DNA of 55,359 nt. It comes from Acidobacteriota bacterium. Its GTDB lineage: Bacteria; Acidobacteriota; Terriglobia; Bryobacterales; Bryobacteraceae. Location of the stretch: NCBI GenBank assembly GCA_016870995.1, contig VFZU01000025.1, forward strand, positions 1 through 55,359. The letters are read 5' to 3'. Positions 27,252 to 35,518 of this stretch are shown here, piece after piece. Below the pieces are notes generated by a model, which saw only the letters and a list, made by a program, of their open reading frames with translations, searched no databases and had not been told where the DNA came from. Within the stretch, counting starts at the first letter, position 1. Each line of letters begins with the position of its first letter. The position numbers and the translations under genes are program-made.

Positions 27252-29186
27252 CTAGTAGCTGAAGATGAACTCTTGCTTGTTCATCAGGACCCACGCCATG
27301 TCTTCGACAGCGGCGTTCTTGGCGTTCTGGACGTTGCCAGCCCTTGCGAGGTGGGCAACCGTCTTGGTTCTTTCAGACTCGCTGGGCATGCGCCCGAGGA
27401 ATCGGAGGAAGAGTTCCTCTGTCATTGCCTTGGTGTCGGTCATCATGGCAATGGCCCTCAGCACCGTAGAGGCGTTGACCTTGGCGCGGGAGATGACGAA
27501 CCCGTTGTTCATCAGGTTCAATTGCTGGAGGATGCTGCCATCCTGATTTCGGTATTGGGTGTTGCGATCGCCTCGCAGGAACAGATTCATGAAGTCGCGC
27601 ACACCGCCATTGCTGGCGGGCTCGACTGGCTCGGGCATTTGCATGGCCCAGCTGACGGGATCTGCCCAACCGCCGATGGTGTAGCGGCCGATGACGTTGG
27701 TTGCGATCTGCATCGCGTCGTGAATCTCTTCGCCCTCGAGGCGGCGAACGTAGTGACGGGCGAACAGCGGTACGTACTCGGCACGCCAGCCGTCACCATA
27801 GTCGGAACTCAATTGATAGGCGTTCGATTCGACGAGCGCGCGAAGGAACTCGCGGAGGTTGAAGTTGTTATCGATCAGTTCGTCGGCCAGCCGCTCGAGC
27901 AATTCCGGATGGGTAGCTTGCAGGGACCACTCGCCGGTGGGCGGATTCTTGGGGTCGAGACGGGCGGGATCGAGTTGATCCACAGGCTCGACAAGCCCCA
28001 TCGTGAAGACGCTCTTCCAGAGGCGGTTGGCGAAGTTGCGGGCAAACATGCGGTCGTTCGTTAGGCGAACGGCGAACTGGGCGCGCCAATCGGAAGTGTT
28101 TGGTTCCGCATCGCCCATGCGCCAGGCGGCGTTTGCCGAGCGCAACAAGCCAATCTGCACGCGCCGGGGGCGATTGCCGAAGGTTGTGTTCATGTTGTAA
28201 TTTCCGGTCGTGGCGTCGGAGACGTCAGTGGAATTGGGGAACTCTGGATCCATGTTGCCGCGATTGAAAAAGCGCACGCGCGAGAAGTAGGCGGCCATCT
28301 GGTAGGCCTCCATGCGGGTAGCGCGCCGGCCCCAGAGGCTGAGCTGCTCCAGGCGACCACGACCGTCGTGGCAAAGCAGGCAATCGTAATGGCTCATGCC
28401 CATGAAGATGGTGGCACTGCGGGAGAACAAGGTGTCGTAAGTATCTTCGATGGGGCCGCCCGGGGTGGACCAGCGGCTGAACCAGGTGGCTGCGCCGGAA
28501 TCGTTGGGATTTGCGGTATTGCCTTTGGCTGTGAGGAGTTCAAAGCTGAGATCCTTCAAGGAGCGATTTTCGGAGATCCCCTTGGCGATCCACCCAAAAA
28601 TCTGGTTGCGGGCGTTGATGCTCTGGCTTCTGAAGGAGTTTGCGCGAGCATACTGAATCAGGTCGCCAAACCACATGGACCATTTGTCGGTGAACTCGCG
28701 GGAGTAAAGCAGACGGTCGATCAATTCGGAGCGCTTGCGTGCGCTCGAGTCGGACATGAAGGCGCGATATTGATCGAGAGTGGGAATTCTGCCGGTGAGG
28801 TCGAGGTAGATACGGCGGACAAATTCTTCGTCGGTGGTGAGCCTGGCGCTCGGTGTACCGGTGGCGATGAGCTTGCCGAAGATTGCCTGGTCGACGAAAC
28901 CGCGGATCTTGATACTGTCTGGAGCAACGCTCCGGGATGCGCCGGCTTGGCGGCCAGCCGTGAGATGGATTGCCCGCTCGTTCACGGCTTCGCGAACACG
29001 GGCTTCAAGAGAGGTGTATTCGTCGGGATCGGCTTTGAAGGTGCAGTTTGCGCCGCCAAAATCAGAGAGCGGAAGGACCGCTTCTTGTTCTTGAGCGATC
29101 GAAACCGGGATGAAGGTGAACGCGAGCAGCATCGCAGTCCACTGGCGAGCGGTTCTGCCTCGGAGTTGAGGCCAAGTTTTGGACAT
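27252..29186 (-). CDS. DUF1549/DUF1553 protein with c-type haem motif
   Basis: The 644-residue secreted protein has a signal peptide (MLLAFTFIPVSIAQ), then DUF1549 (EEFVRRIYLDLTGRIPTLDQ through FTDKWSMWFGDLIQYARA), a CLLCH haem-attachment motif near residue 288, and DUF1553 (FAVRLTNDRMFARNFANRLWKSVF, HPELLERLADELIDNNFNLR). This is the planctomycete cytochrome-associated (PSD1-like) layout but without the N-terminal cytochrome domain. It precedes and is co-transcribed with DUF1501. The ATG at 29186 has GGAGA upstream and lies about 30 bases from a TATAAT box. Confidence 0.9.
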   Translation of the reverse strand: MSKTWPQLRGRTARQWTAMLLAFTFIPVSIAQEQEAVLPLSDFGGANCTFKADPDEYTSLEARVREAVNERAIHLTAGRQAGASRSVAPDSIKIRGFVDQAIFGKLIATGTPSARLTTDEEFVRRIYLDLTGRIPTLDQYRAFMSDSSARKRSELIDRLLYSREFTDKWSMWFGDLIQYARANSFRSQSINARNQIFGWIAKGISENRSLKDLSFELLTAKGNTANPNDSGAATWFSRWSTPGGPIEDTYDTLFSRSATIFMGMSHYDCLLCHDGRGRLEQLSLWGRRATRMEAYQMAAYFSRVRFFNRGNMDPEFPNSTDVSDATTGNYNMNTTFGNRPRRVQIGLLRSANAAWRMGDAEPNTSDWRAQFAVRLTNDRMFARNFANRLWKSVFTMGLVEPVDQLDPARLDPKNPPTGEWSLQATHPELLERLADELIDNNFNLREFLRALVESNAYQLSSDYGDGWRAEYVPLFARHYVRRLEGEEIHDAMQIATNVIGRYTIGGWADPVSWAMQMPEPVEPASNGGVRDFMNLFLRGDRNTQYRNQDGSILQQLNLMNNGFVISRAKVNASTVLRAIAMMTDTKAMTEELFLRFLGRMPSESERTKTVAHLARAGNVQNAKNAAVEDMAWVLMNKQEFIFSY

Positions 29187-29219
29187 ATGTTTCTCCGTTT
29201 GCCTTATCGGCTTGGCTCG

Positions 29220-29225
29220 ATTATA
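29220..29225 (-). promoter_or_regulatory. -10 box upstream of the DUF1549/DUF1501 operon
   Basis: A perfect TATAAT on the minus strand, about 34 bases before the ATG at 29186. No good -35 hexamer sits 16-18 bases upstream, so only the -10 element is called. Confidence 0.4.
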
Positions 29226-29274
29226 CACGAACTTCAAAAAACAGGATGAACCGTAAGTACTACAAGTAGTGGAC

Positions 29275-30762
29275 TTAACGAATTATTTTTGCGGCGAAGG
29301 CGTTGGGAGCCGGCGCCGGATTCGCTTTCGTCGTCCCGTCGGTGGTAACCAAGTCCGTCGAAGTCGTATATCCCGCCACGAAGAGCATCCTCGGATTGGC
29401 TGGATCAAAGCTAACCGAGTTAATCACGTCGGTGGAGGAGCCTCCGAAGTAAGACAGATATTCCAGACCTTCGCTACCAAATGTAGAGGAATTAATGAGG
29501 GCCACCATGCCGTCGGCAAAGGCAGAAGCCGGGGTGGAACGAAGCGCATTGCCCGTGACGGGCAGCTGACCTGACATCGAGTAGCCGGCGATCGCGGCGC
29601 GGGAATCTCCGACGAGCGACAGGCCGTAGACGAATTCGAACCCGGTGCCACCGACGTAGCTCGAGTACAGCAGGGCGGCGGTCCCGCTCAATGCGGGGTC
29701 AATCTGCATCACAAAAGCATCGGTGCCACCAGCGAGAGTGCGCTGAGCCGCCTGCGGAGTGGTGGGGAAATCTTTGCTAAAGGTGATGCCGGCAACCCAA
29801 AGTTTTCCATTTGCGTCGAGCGCAAGCCCGCGCGCTTCATCACTACCCGAGCCGCCGATCAAGGTGCCGTAGATGAAGGAAGACAGACCGGAGCGGGATG
29901 GATCAATGGCTGCGATGTAGCCATCAAAGAATCCGGTGGAGTTGGCTTGCGGGCCGTTATCGGTGAGCGGGAAATCCGGGGAACCTGTCGAGCCGGCAAA
30001 CCAGATGCGGTTGCTGTTGTCGAGCACAACCGAAACTGCTGAATCGTTACCGGAACCGCCCAGATAGCTGGCGTAGCTCAGGCCGTTTGCACGCGGATTG
30101 AAGTAGATCACGAAAGCATCGGAATTGCCGCGGCGGACCGGCTGAGCGCCGTTCCCAACGCCAGGGATCCCGTCGGCAATCGTGGTGCCAACTACGGCGA
30201 TGTTTCCCGTGGGCCCGACGGCCAAGGCTTTGGCTAACTCGCGGCCTGTACCGCCGTAGTAGGTGCTGTAAACCAGCGAGGCGGCGCCGCCCTGATTGGG
30301 GTCAACAACTGACACGAACACATCGAAATCTCCCCCCGCCACATTTTGGAAAGGCGAAGCGGCCATCGGGAAGTTGTTCGAGTTGGTGATACCGGTGAGG
30401 ACGATGCGGCCCTGGCGGTCGAATTTCATGTCGACGAGCTCTTCGACGTCTGTACCGCCCAGCCATGTGAAGAAGAGGGTCGTGGCGCTGCCGTCAGGAT
30501 TGATGCGGTATTTGACGAGGAAGATGTCGGTGCGGCCGGCGTTTTTCGTCTGGAAGGGCTCATTGGGGCCGTAGGCGTCGTATTGGCCAGCGGAATGCCC
30601 AGCTACCCACACGTCGCCGGAAGGTTCAACGAGAACACTGGTTGCGACGTCAAAATCACCACCAGGAAGGTAACGGGACCAACCAAGACGGTTCGAGGTC
30701 TGCGCATTGAGCATTGAAAGGGTGAGCAGGACCAGGGCTGAAAAATGGGCGAAAGAAATCAT
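29275..30762 (-). CDS. SBBP-repeat secreted beta-propeller protein
   Basis: A 495-residue secreted protein with a signal peptide (FSALVLLTLSMLNAQ) and about seven copies of the SBBP repeat, each running like YLGGSGNDSAVSVVLD, a short strand, then an AGST.SPDFP turn. These Solibacter-type propellers are abundant in Acidobacteria; their ligands are unknown. The last repeat ends near the C-terminus (AAKIIR), so the protein appears complete. It is upstream of and on the same strand as the DUF1549 operon, but that operon has its own -10 box. It is divergent from the antiporter gene. The ATG at 30762 was chosen for its signal peptide. Confidence 0.88.
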   Translation of the reverse strand: MISFAHFSALVLLTLSMLNAQTSNRLGWSRYLPGGDFDVATSVLVEPSGDVWVAGHSAGQYDAYGPNEPFQTKNAGRTDIFLVKYRINPDGSATTLFFTWLGGTDVEELVDMKFDRQGRIVLTGITNSNNFPMAASPFQNVAGGDFDVFVSVVDPNQGGAASLVYSTYYGGTGRELAKALAVGPTGNIAVVGTTIADGIPGVGNGAQPVRRGNSDAFVIYFNPRANGLSYASYLGGSGNDSAVSVVLDNSNRIWFAGSTGSPDFPLTDNGPQANSTGFFDGYIAAIDPSRSGLSSFIYGTLIGGSGSDEARGLALDANGKLWVAGITFSKDFPTTPQAAQRTLAGGTDAFVMQIDPALSGTAALLYSSYVGGTGFEFVYGLSLVGDSRAAIAGYSMSGQLPVTGNALRSTPASAFADGMVALINSSTFGSEGLEYLSYFGGSSTDVINSVSFDPANPRMLFVAGYTTSTDLVTTDGTTKANPAPAPNAFAAKIIR

Positions 30763-30816
30763 GGCTAAACAAAAAGAGACGGGAGTACCATCCACTAGGT
30801 TGCCACAATCCAGACC

Positions 30817-32418
30817 ATGACATCAGTTGAGGCCATTCTCGGATTATTATTTGCGGCGACTGTGATCGTGCTGGCGGCCAAAAGGCTGGACCTGCCATAC
30901 CCGATTGCGCTGGTTCTCGGCGGGCTTGGTCTGTCGGCGATTCCAGGCCTTCCGCCGCTTGCGATGAACCCGGAAATCGTGTTTTTCCTGTTGCTCCCGC
31001 CGATTTTGAGCTAGGCGGCGTTCTTTACGTCATGGCGCGACTTTCTGCGCTGGGAGCGACCGATTCTGCTGCTGGCGTTTGGGCTGGTGACGGTGACGAG
31101 TACGTTTGTCGCTTTCCTTTGCGTCTATTTGATCCCGGGGATGAATTGGGCGACCGGCTTTCTGATTGGGGCGATTGTCTCGCCACCGGACGCCGCGGCA
31201 GCCACCAGCATCACGCGGGGGCTGAAGCTGCCAAAGCGGGTCGTGCAGATTCTTGAGGGGGAAAGTCTGGTGAACGACGCCTCCGGCCTAACGCTGTATC
31301 GCTTTGCCGTGATGGCGATTGCAGCGGGTGGGTTCGTTTGGTCGCAGGCGATCGTGTCCTTCGCCTGGATCGTGGTGGGCGGTGTACTGGTGGGCAGCGC
31401 GCTGGGCTATGCGCTGGTGAAGGGATTTCGCTTTTTGAGGGATCCAGAGATTGAAGTGCTGTCCACGTTTTTGGTGAGCTATCTGTCGTACTTCCTCGCC
31501 GAAGAAATGCATGCGTCGGGGGTGCTGGCGACAGTGGCCAGCGGTTTGATCCTAGGCTGGCCTGCGCCCGAGTTGTTCAACGCAACCTCGCGAATTCGTG
31601 GCTTTGCAGTTTGGCAAACCGTGGTGTTGTTTATCAATGCGATGATCTTTCTGTTGATCGGGCTACAGATCCCCGTGGCGCTTGAAGGGCTGGGCGGATA
31701 CCCGGCGGGACTGCTGAGCTGGTGGTGCGCGATGATTCTGATCGGGGTGATCGCGATCCGGTTCGTCTGGGTGTTTCCGGCGACGTATTTGCCGAGAATG
31801 CTCTCGCGAAGGATCCGCAAAGCGGAACCGCACCCGGATTGGCGATCTGTGAGCGTTGTCGCCTGGACGGGACTGCGCGGCGTGGTGAGCCTGGCGGCTG
31901 CGCTCGCGTTGCCGCTTGAGACGGAGCGCGGTCTTCCCTTCCCGTATCGCAACCTCATTTTGCTCATTACGTTCGCGGTGATCGTGGGGACGCTGCTGAT
32001 TCAGGGGCTTTCGCTGCGGTTGGTGGTGCGATGGTTGGGGCTGCCGCAAGATCGTTCGAGCGAGGAAGAGGTATTGAACGCGCGCATCCACACTACCGAG
32101 ATCGTGTTGCAGCATGTGGTCGAGATGCAGGAAAACGGCCAATGCACCGGCAGTGCGCTGCATCGCGTCCGCCGATTTTATGAGGATCCGCTGACCGACC
32201 TGAAGGCGCGGCTCGAAGTTGAGACCGGTATCGACACGCCGGAATCGCCGCGCGACTTCCAAAGCCTGGCCGAGCAGAAGATCTGGTGGAAGCTGGCGCA
32301 GGTGGAGCGCGCCGCGATCGTTGAGCTCCGCAAGCAGCATAAGATTGGGGACGAAGTGCTACATGAAATGGAGCGTGATATTGATTTGCTCGAAGCCCGC
32401 ATTACCCCGAAGCACTAA
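30817..32418 (+). pseudogene. CPA1-type Na+/H+ antiporter gene with an internal TAG
   Basis: Reading straight through gives 533 codons of a monovalent cation/proton antiporter. It opens with an N-terminal helix (LLFAATVIVLAAKRL), then FFLLLPPILS, a TAG at 31012-31014 (codon 66), AAFFTSWRDFLRWERPI, the ion-site motif IVSPPDAAAATSI, LEGESLVNDASGL, many helices and a cytoplasmic tail. The frame is identical on both sides and the family sequence continues without a gap, so this is a single-base nonsense change or a base error. Without suppression only a 65-residue stub forms, unless translation restarts internally near 31087. The original residue cannot be fixed. ThuA follows after 3 bases. Confidence 0.85.
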
Positions 32419-32421
32419 GCC

Positions 32422-33261
32422 ATGCGACTGCTGATTGCGCTCTTGTTATCGATCCCGGCGGTAGCCGCGACACCCGTGCGCGTGCTGATCGTCGACGGCA
32501 TCAATAATCACGACTGGCAGGCGGCGACAGCGTTTTTGAAGTCGGTGCTTGGCTCGACCGGTCGCTTTCAGGTGGACGTCTCGACTTGCCCTCCCAAGGA
32601 ATCGATGGCCGACTGGCGGCCTGGCTTCAAGAACTACGATGTGGTCATCCAGAATTTCAATGGCGGTCACCGCGAGGATGGGGTGCGATGGCCGGAGAGC
32701 GTGGAGCGGGAGTTTTTGGATTTTGTGCGGAAGGGCGGCGGAGTAGTGATCTTTCATGCCGCCAACAATGCGTTTTTGAAGTGGCCGGAATACAACGAGC
32801 TGGTGGGCCTGCTTTGGCGGGACAAGTCGTTTGGCCCGGGGCTGGTGATCGATATCGCGAAGAAGCCGATGATGATCCCGGCTGGCGAGGGGCTGAATCC
32901 TGGACATGGTCCGCGGCATGACTGTCGCATCGACGTGCTCGATGTCGAGCATCCGGTCACGCGAGGGATGCCCCGCAGTTGGCAACACCGGGCGGAGCAG
33001 CTGACGCATGGGCAGCATGGGCCGGCCAGCGCGATGAAGCATCTTCGCATTCTGACCTATGCCTACAGTAAGGATTCGAAACGAAACGAACCCATGGACT
33101 GGGTACGGCGCTACGGCAAGGGTCGCGTGTACACGACGATGCTGGGGCATACGTGGCGGAATGAAGTGAATCCGAATCTCGATGTGCCGGAGTTCCGCCG
33201 CATGTTGGCGAGAGCGGTGGAGTGGGCAGGGACGGGTAAGGTTACGCTTCCCGCCAATTGA
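32422..33261 (+). CDS. ThuA-domain protein, secreted
   Basis: A 279-residue protein with a signal peptide (RLLIALLLSIPAVAA) and the ThuA/DUF1080-associated glutamine-amidotransferase-like fold. It shows VRVLIVDGINNHDWQAAT, DVVIQNFNGG, FLDFVRKGGGVVIFHAANNAF, HPVTRGMP and GKGRVYTTMLGHTW. ThuA domains are linked to sugar metabolism (trehalose utilisation), but most are uncharacterised and lack the amidotransferase Cys. It starts 3 bases after the antiporter stop, so it shares that transcript. Its last 20 bases overlap tsaB on the opposite strand. Confidence 0.88.
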   Translation: MRLLIALLLSIPAVAATPVRVLIVDGINNHDWQAATAFLKSVLGSTGRFQVDVSTCPPKESMADWRPGFKNYDVVIQNFNGGHREDGVRWPESVEREFLDFVRKGGGVVIFHAANNAFLKWPEYNELVGLLWRDKSFGPGLVIDIAKKPMMIPAGEGLNPGHGPRHDCRIDVLDVEHPVTRGMPRSWQHRAEQLTHGQHGPASAMKHLRILTYAYSKDSKRNEPMDWVRRYGKGRVYTTMLGHTWRNEVNPNLDVPEFRRMLARAVEWAGTGKVTLPAN

Positions 33262-33841
33262 GCTCGGCATCGGTGCGGCGGACGTAGTTGGCGTCGAGGG
33301 CAGCGGGGTCGGGACGGTCGCCCGAATTCCAACGCTCTTCGGCAATCAGCCCAATGGCACCGGCGATGACCTTGGGAGCTGGGGTTACCTCGAGGCCTTC
33401 AATGGGGGCGAAGCTCACCCATTCGACCTCTTCGCCCACCAAGGCGCGCACCTCGGCGAGAGGTGTGACGACTTCTTCGCCGTTGAGCAAGCGTGCGTAG
33501 ACGTCACCGCGCCGCGCATCGTAAAGCGGGACAGCCGTTGGCTTGGTCTTGTAGCGCAGCAAGGCGTCGAGATTGCTCACTCCATAGGCAGGTTTGCCCA
33601 TCGCTTCGGCGAGTCCCTTTACGGCGGTGAGGCCGATGCGGACGCCGGTGAAAGTGCCAGGCCCGCGAGCGGCAGCGAAGCCGTCGACCTCGTTGAGAGG
33701 TACGTCGAGCAAGCGCAAGGCTTCAAAGAGGAGGTGCCCGAAGCCATCCTGGCCACCGAGTTCGACTTGTTTGAGCACGATGCCCCGGTCAACAAGCGCG
33801 ATGCTGCCGATCTCGTGCGTGGTATCGATGGCGAGGATCAC
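33242..33841 (-). CDS. tsaB: tRNA threonylcarbamoyladenosine synthesis protein TsaB
   Basis: TsaB is the non-catalytic ASKHA-fold partner of TsaD in making t6A37 of tRNA. The 199-residue protein has MILAIDTTHEIGSIALV at the start and the signature AAARGPGTFTGVRIGLTAVKGLA near residue 60. The length and lack of the C-terminal TsaD domain fit TsaB rather than TsaD. The ATG overlaps the stop of the DUF5060 gene by four bases (ATGA), so translation is coupled. TsaD, TsaC and TsaE are not in the window. Confidence 0.93.
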   Translation of the reverse strand: MILAIDTTHEIGSIALVDRGIVLKQVELGGQDGFGHLLFEALRLLDVPLNEVDGFAAARGPGTFTGVRIGLTAVKGLAEAMGKPAYGVSNLDALLRYKTKPTAVPLYDARRGDVYARLLNGEEVVTPLAEVRALVGEEVEWVSFAPIEGLEVTPAPKVIAGAIGLIAEERWNSGDRPDPAALDANYVRRTDAELNWREA

Positions 33842-35508
33842 TTTACCAGCCTCAGGATGCGGTCGATTGAGTAGAGCTTACCGTTCGAATTCATTCCCGT
33901 AACCCGGATGTTCAGCACCGCCGGGAAGCGCGAGGCTAATCCGGAGGGCAACGTCATCGGGCCCTTGGCCTTGGTGGAAACGACGCGCATGCCCTGCAAT
34001 TCCGTCGGCACGTCAGCAGTGATGATGTACTGCATGAAGCGTGTGGCGCGGGTGTCGCGTGTGATGGTGATCTCATAGGGGCTGGGGGCGTCGGCATTGA
34101 GATCTGCATTGTCCTTGATATCGATCGTGAAGGGCACGCGCTTGGGGTCGACTTCCACGTCTTGCATCAGATTCGGCTGGCTTTCGAACTTGTAGCTCTT
34201 GAGCATGCCTTCTTTGCGGCCTTCGCGAGAAAGGTGGAGTAACCAATCGCGATCCTTGCTGGGCGGCTCGGCGATGAAGTGCTCGCCTTTGTATTCCTTG
34301 ATCGGAGTGCGCTCACCGGTTGAGGCATCGATCCAAGCGGCGTCGTAGGTGTGTTTCTCAACCTCGACCTCTACGATGCCGGGCCGTTCGACCAGCAACA
34401 GATACTCGGTGCCATACAGGGCGACGGAGCGACCGTTCGATACATCGAAGAAAGGTTCAAGCTCCCAATAGCGCATCTTCTCGAGCACGTCGGCCATGGC
34501 TTTTGTCGCACCATAGCCGGGGTAGCTGCCCGCGAGAATGGCGTTCCACAGAACTTTTGTGCTGGTTCGCTTGCCAACGGAAACTACGGGTAGCGGGTAG
34601 AGCTGGTGCTCGATCGCGATGATGGAGGGATCGTCGGCGTTGCACAACAGATGGGTCATCCAGCCGTCGCGGACGAAGGCGGAAGTGCTGGCCAGTGGAT
34701 AGGCGCTTCTTGGGTGGCCGTTCGGATCGAGCTTTTGAATCAGCGCGCCCAGATCTTTCAGCATCGAGCGGGCATCCTTGTAGGTCTCCCAATCTTTGAC
34801 CAGTTCCCAGGTGACATTCAATGGGGCCAGGCGAGACATCGCGTAGCGGAAATACTTCTCGCGGGTGGGCCAATCCGGCAGTGCCTTGGTGAGGGCTCCA
34901 TTGGGCCCGGCCAGCACGACGTCCACAATGATGCCGTCGGCGTTCAGCTTGAGAATTCGTTTTTCAAGAGCGGCAAAGCGGGCCGGGTCTGGCGGCCAGA
35001 GGGGCTCAATCAGGGTGCGAACGTGGGTGGCCTTCTGCGCCTTGACGGTCTCGAACGACTCTTCGGCGGCCGTTGCGAGATCCCAGATTTCCATGCCCAG
35101 CCAGAGGTGCGCCTTGAGCGTCCCGCTGTATCGCCAGTGATGCACATTTGCTTTTTCGAGGAACCCGGGCAGTTCGCTTGGGATGCCCTTAAACGTTACG
35201 GTTTGCTTGTCGAAGCGTGCGAGATTGCTGGTGAACTTCAGATCCCAAAGGCCTTCGAGGGTGGGGGAGACGCGAATCACCATTTTGTTGCCGCCATCCC
35301 AGAAGGCGTAAGCGAGGAAGGTGCGGAAGCGAGGGCTCTTGACCTCGGCCGTCAATTGCACGGTCTTCCATGGCTCCGGATGCTCTTTGGCTTCGGCGCC
35401 ATTCAACTCGAAAACGATGTCGCAAACGCTGAACACCAGCGTGTCGGGGCAGACGTTTTGCCCCCAAATCGGCAAACCCAGCAACAAAAGCAACAGTAAG
35501 GCCCGCAT
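33838..35508 (-). CDS. Secreted DUF5060 / TIM-barrel glycosidase-like protein
   Basis: A 556-residue protein with a strong signal peptide (RALLLLLLLGLPIWGQ). An N-terminal DUF5060 beta-domain follows (HPEPWKTVQLTAEVKSP, LAYAFWDGGNKMVIRVSPT). A barrel-like region comes next (RTLIEPLWPPD, NADGIIVDVVLAG, NVTWELVKDWETY), and a beta-rich C-terminus from about residue 370. DUF5060 usually precedes DUF4038-type glycosidase domains. The expected acid residues are not clearly placed, so activity is uncertain. The start lies only 10 bases from the divergent protease start and has no ribosome-binding motif. Confidence 0.65.
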   Translation of the reverse strand: MRALLLLLLLGLPIWGQNVCPDTLVFSVCDIVFELNGAEAKEHPEPWKTVQLTAEVKSPRFRTFLAYAFWDGGNKMVIRVSPTLEGLWDLKFTSNLARFDKQTVTFKGIPSELPGFLEKANVHHWRYSGTLKAHLWLGMEIWDLATAAEESFETVKAQKATHVRTLIEPLWPPDPARFAALEKRILKLNADGIIVDVVLAGPNGALTKALPDWPTREKYFRYAMSRLAPLNVTWELVKDWETYKDARSMLKDLGALIQKLDPNGHPRSAYPLASTSAFVRDGWMTHLLCNADDPSIIAIEHQLYPLPVVSVGKRTSTKVLWNAILAGSYPGYGATKAMADVLEKMRYWELEPFFDVSNGRSVALYGTEYLLLVERPGIVEVEVEKHTYDAAWIDASTGERTPIKEYKGEHFIAEPPSKDRDWLLHLSREGRKEGMLKSYKFESQPNLMQDVEVDPKRVPFTIDIKDNADLNADAPSPYEITITRDTRATRFMQYIITADVPTELQGMRVVSTKAKGPMTLPSGLASRFPAVLNIRVTGMNSNGKLYSIDRILRLVK

Positions 35509-35518
35509 AATAACCAGT

